A DNA stretch of 64,000 bases from Carnegiea gigantea (Eukaryota > Streptophyta > Magnoliopsida > Caryophyllales > Cactaceae): NCBI GenBank assembly GCA_029747015.1, contig JAKOGI010000427.1:82001-146000 (forward strand), written 5' to 3'. Position 1 is the first letter of the stretch; every line of letters starts with the position of its first letter. Shown here piece by piece: positions 62,170 to 64,000 of this stretch. Both the position numbers and the translations under genes were made by a program. The notes beneath the pieces were generated by a model. It was not told where the DNA came from, did not search any database, and worked only from the letters and a program-made list of their open reading frames with translations.

Positions 62170-64000
62170 GGTAACGGTCAAGCTTAGGACCTAAAACAAG
62201 CGCTTCTTGGGAGGCAACCCAAGGTATTTATAGTTTTTTTAAAAAAAATAAAATAAAATAAAATAAAATAAAATAAAAAAGCGAGTGTGTGTGTGTGTGT
62301 CACCCACCCTTTTCCCCCCTTTCCCTCCCCTTGCTTCTTTTCTGCGTCCTTTTCATTGAGGACAGTGAAAATCTCAAGCATGGGGGAGTGTGAGCTCGTC
62401 GCTTTCTGGTAACATTGTGGGGGTAGGTGATTGACATCACTTGCATTTGCATCATTCAGATAGGATTTCATGTCATGCACTTTGTTATTTTTGCCTTTTT
62501 ATTTTTATTCGAGCATATAGTTTAGAGCTTGTAGACTCAGGTTTTGCATAACAAAAGGAGTAATGATCGAGTCGGGCGTTCGTAAGCTTTCCAGGTACTA
62601 TCTCTTACCCTTCTCTTCATTATCCTTTATATTTTTATTGCTTTCTTAGTTAGCTTTATTACTTTGAAAAAAAAAATACAAAAAAAAAATAAATTTGTGA
62701 AAACCCCTCTTGTGACGAGACTGAAAGGGGTGATGATTGATTAATCATGTTGAGTTGTGTGTTGAGGCGTGATTTGTCTTGGTGTGAGTCTTTGTGCAAA
62801 TTGTGTTTGTTTGGTCATCTATAGTTTCTTTGCCCTGTGTTGCATGCTAACTACCCCTGAGATTCATATGGTTTGACTTGATTGACCTTGATGAATGGAA
62901 CATACCTTGGAGTAAGTCACTTGACTGTGGTAGGTTTACCTGTGAGATTCTTGAGCCTAATGACTATTCATTATATATAGTCTCTACTTCCTTTCATGTG
63001 TGGCTCCTCCATAATGCATCTCTAGAACTTGGTCTTGTTCTCCTTGAAACTGCATTTAGCAATTGCATGTGTTGACATGATTGAGGCAATTTTCGTTCAT
63101 GTAGCTACATTAGCCAGAAAGCCACCCGCTGTTGCATGTTACCCCTTTGGTAGCCCTTTGTGCCTTTCCCCCTGTCGTTGTTATTGCACCACACCAATTA
63201 CACACTTGACCTGTGCATATTTCCTTTCCCTTGTTAAGGTCTAGTGGGGTGACACTTCCACAATGTAGTTGGGCCATTTGGGGCATTTGATTATTCACCA
63301 GGTATAATACTAGTGGCTTGTTTTGGGAAAAAAATTTGCGAATTAATTTTTGTACTTCCAACGCTATCCAATGTGGATCATTTTTTTTGCTTCTCAAAAA
63401 AAAAAAAAGGAAAGAAAGAAATGAGAAGTTGCAAATAAAATGGGTAGTCTGGAAGCTTTTTGCAATAAGCTTGTTGGTTTCTCCTTAGAGGTTTTTGCGA
63501 GCTTTGCCACTCGATTCGCAAGTTGGTGTGAAGTTGTATTTATAATGTCGAATTGTGGAAGTGTTCTTGCTCCCTAGTCCTTCACTAATAGCTCCACTTC
63601 CCCAAATTATTCCACTTCTCACCTCTGACCTTAGCCCCATTACATCCCTATTGCAAGCCCTCATGATTGACACATTGCATATTGCATTCTCGCAATAGAG
63701 AGTAGAGAACTTTACCAAGCATATGGTAATTGCCTGATTGGTTGGAGTATTGAGCGTAACCTTACTACATATTTCAAACACATTGAGAGGAGTGTTCCAC
63801 TTTACCTTAAAGTAAGGTCCTACCAGTCTTGCTTACTCACCATTTGTTAAGGAAGGTTATGTCCTACTATGTTTTTCAATATTGGGGTATGTGGTGTGTT
63901 TCATTTAGGCAAAGTGATTCATGGATGACATTACATACATCTTTATTAAAATTTTCTTGCACACCTTGACTTGACCACCTTCACTGCATGATTTGCGTGA
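62170..64000 (+). other. Non-coding 3' internal region of the Athila-type element
   Basis: Starting 26 bases after the protease stop is CGCTTCTTGGGAGGCAACCC (about 62200-62220), and near 62358-62390 GAGGACAGTGAAAATCTCAAG followed by CATGGGGGAG. Both are characteristic of the region after pol in Athila-like elements. The rest has no credible reading frame on either strand. It includes A-rich runs at 62667-62690 and 63396-63420. The 3' LTR was not reached. Confidence 0.65.
62241..62300. repeat. (AAAAT)n and (GT)n microsatellites
   Basis: About seven AAAAT repeats (62241-62278) followed at 62286-62300 by a GT run. Confidence 0.9.

Larger units (their letters stand above)
51454..64000 (+). mobile_element. 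Non-autonomous Athila-type LTR retrotransposon (3' end beyond window)
   Basis: Order from left: a 5' LTR beginning TGTT and ending AACA (split by a CACTA element), a perfect 18-base tRNA-Asp primer site, a gag-protease frame with Athila-type motifs, then about 1.8 kb of non-coding sequence with conserved Athila post-pol signatures. Reverse transcriptase, RNase H and integrase are absent at the place they should occupy. Without the CACTA insert the visible part is about 5.9 kb. The 3' LTR and the right target duplication lie outside the window. The five bases before the element are TCCAT. Confidence 0.75.

Noticed and set aside
62878..63781. Short frames in the 3' region as an envelope-like gene
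   Set aside because: Some Athila elements carry an extra gene after pol, but these frames are under 100 codons, lie on both strands, and show no signal peptide, transmembrane or coiled-coil pattern.
1..64000. tRNA or rRNA genes
   Set aside because: I saw no cloverleaf A/B-box pattern or rRNA core sequence; the tRNA-Asp match is only the 18-base primer site.

Overview
This is plant nuclear DNA, from a flowering plant that cannot be named from the sequence alone. The evidence is an L1-type LINE remnant, a CACTA (En/Spm) transposon with spliced TNP2-type transposase exons, an Athila-type Ty3/gypsy element primed by tRNA-Asp, a solo LTR, and a large array derived from a plant pararetrovirus. I see no host gene. 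Nothing bacterial (operons, ribosome binding sites, CRISPR) is present.

Layout. (1) 1-600 holds a frameshifted LINE 3' end (zf-RVT region). (2) 829-1310, minus strand, holds a decayed piece that looks like a caulimovirid movement-protein region. (3) About 1313-51453 is a head-to-tail tandem array of about 30 copies of a unit of about 1.58 kb, AT-rich and all in one orientation. Read on the minus strand, each unit is a broken segment of a caulimovirid coat-protein (CP) polyprotein: a Lys/Glu-rich stretch, an N-terminal region, a coat core with an LPY motif, a basic arm, a zinc knuckle ending in YANEC, and an acidic tail. The leftmost unit runs directly into the movement-protein-like piece, so the array appears to have grown from one integrated viral copy. 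CP before MP is the gene order of Cavemovirus and Solendovirus relatives. (4) Unit 20 is split by a 3545-bp solo LTR (31467-35011). (5) 35012-47612 is a higher-order duplication, four units repeated once with a 6.32-kb period. (6) At 51454 the last unit is cut by an Athila-like retrotransposon that runs past the window end. Its 5' LTR is itself split by a 6650-bp CACTA element (51624-58273). Its internal part is a gag-protease reading frame (59680-62169) with two stops and no reverse transcriptase or integrase, so it is a non-autonomous derivative.

Order of events: viral integration, decay, amplification to about 30 units with unequal exchange, Athila insertion at the array edge, then CACTA insertion into that LTR. 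The solo LTR insertion is separate and undated relative to these. The most unusual feature is the conversion of an endogenous pararetrovirus CP fragment into a macrosatellite. Its units carry shared lesions, two near-edge units keep an older codon state, and rearrangement breakpoints cluster at one point of the unit.
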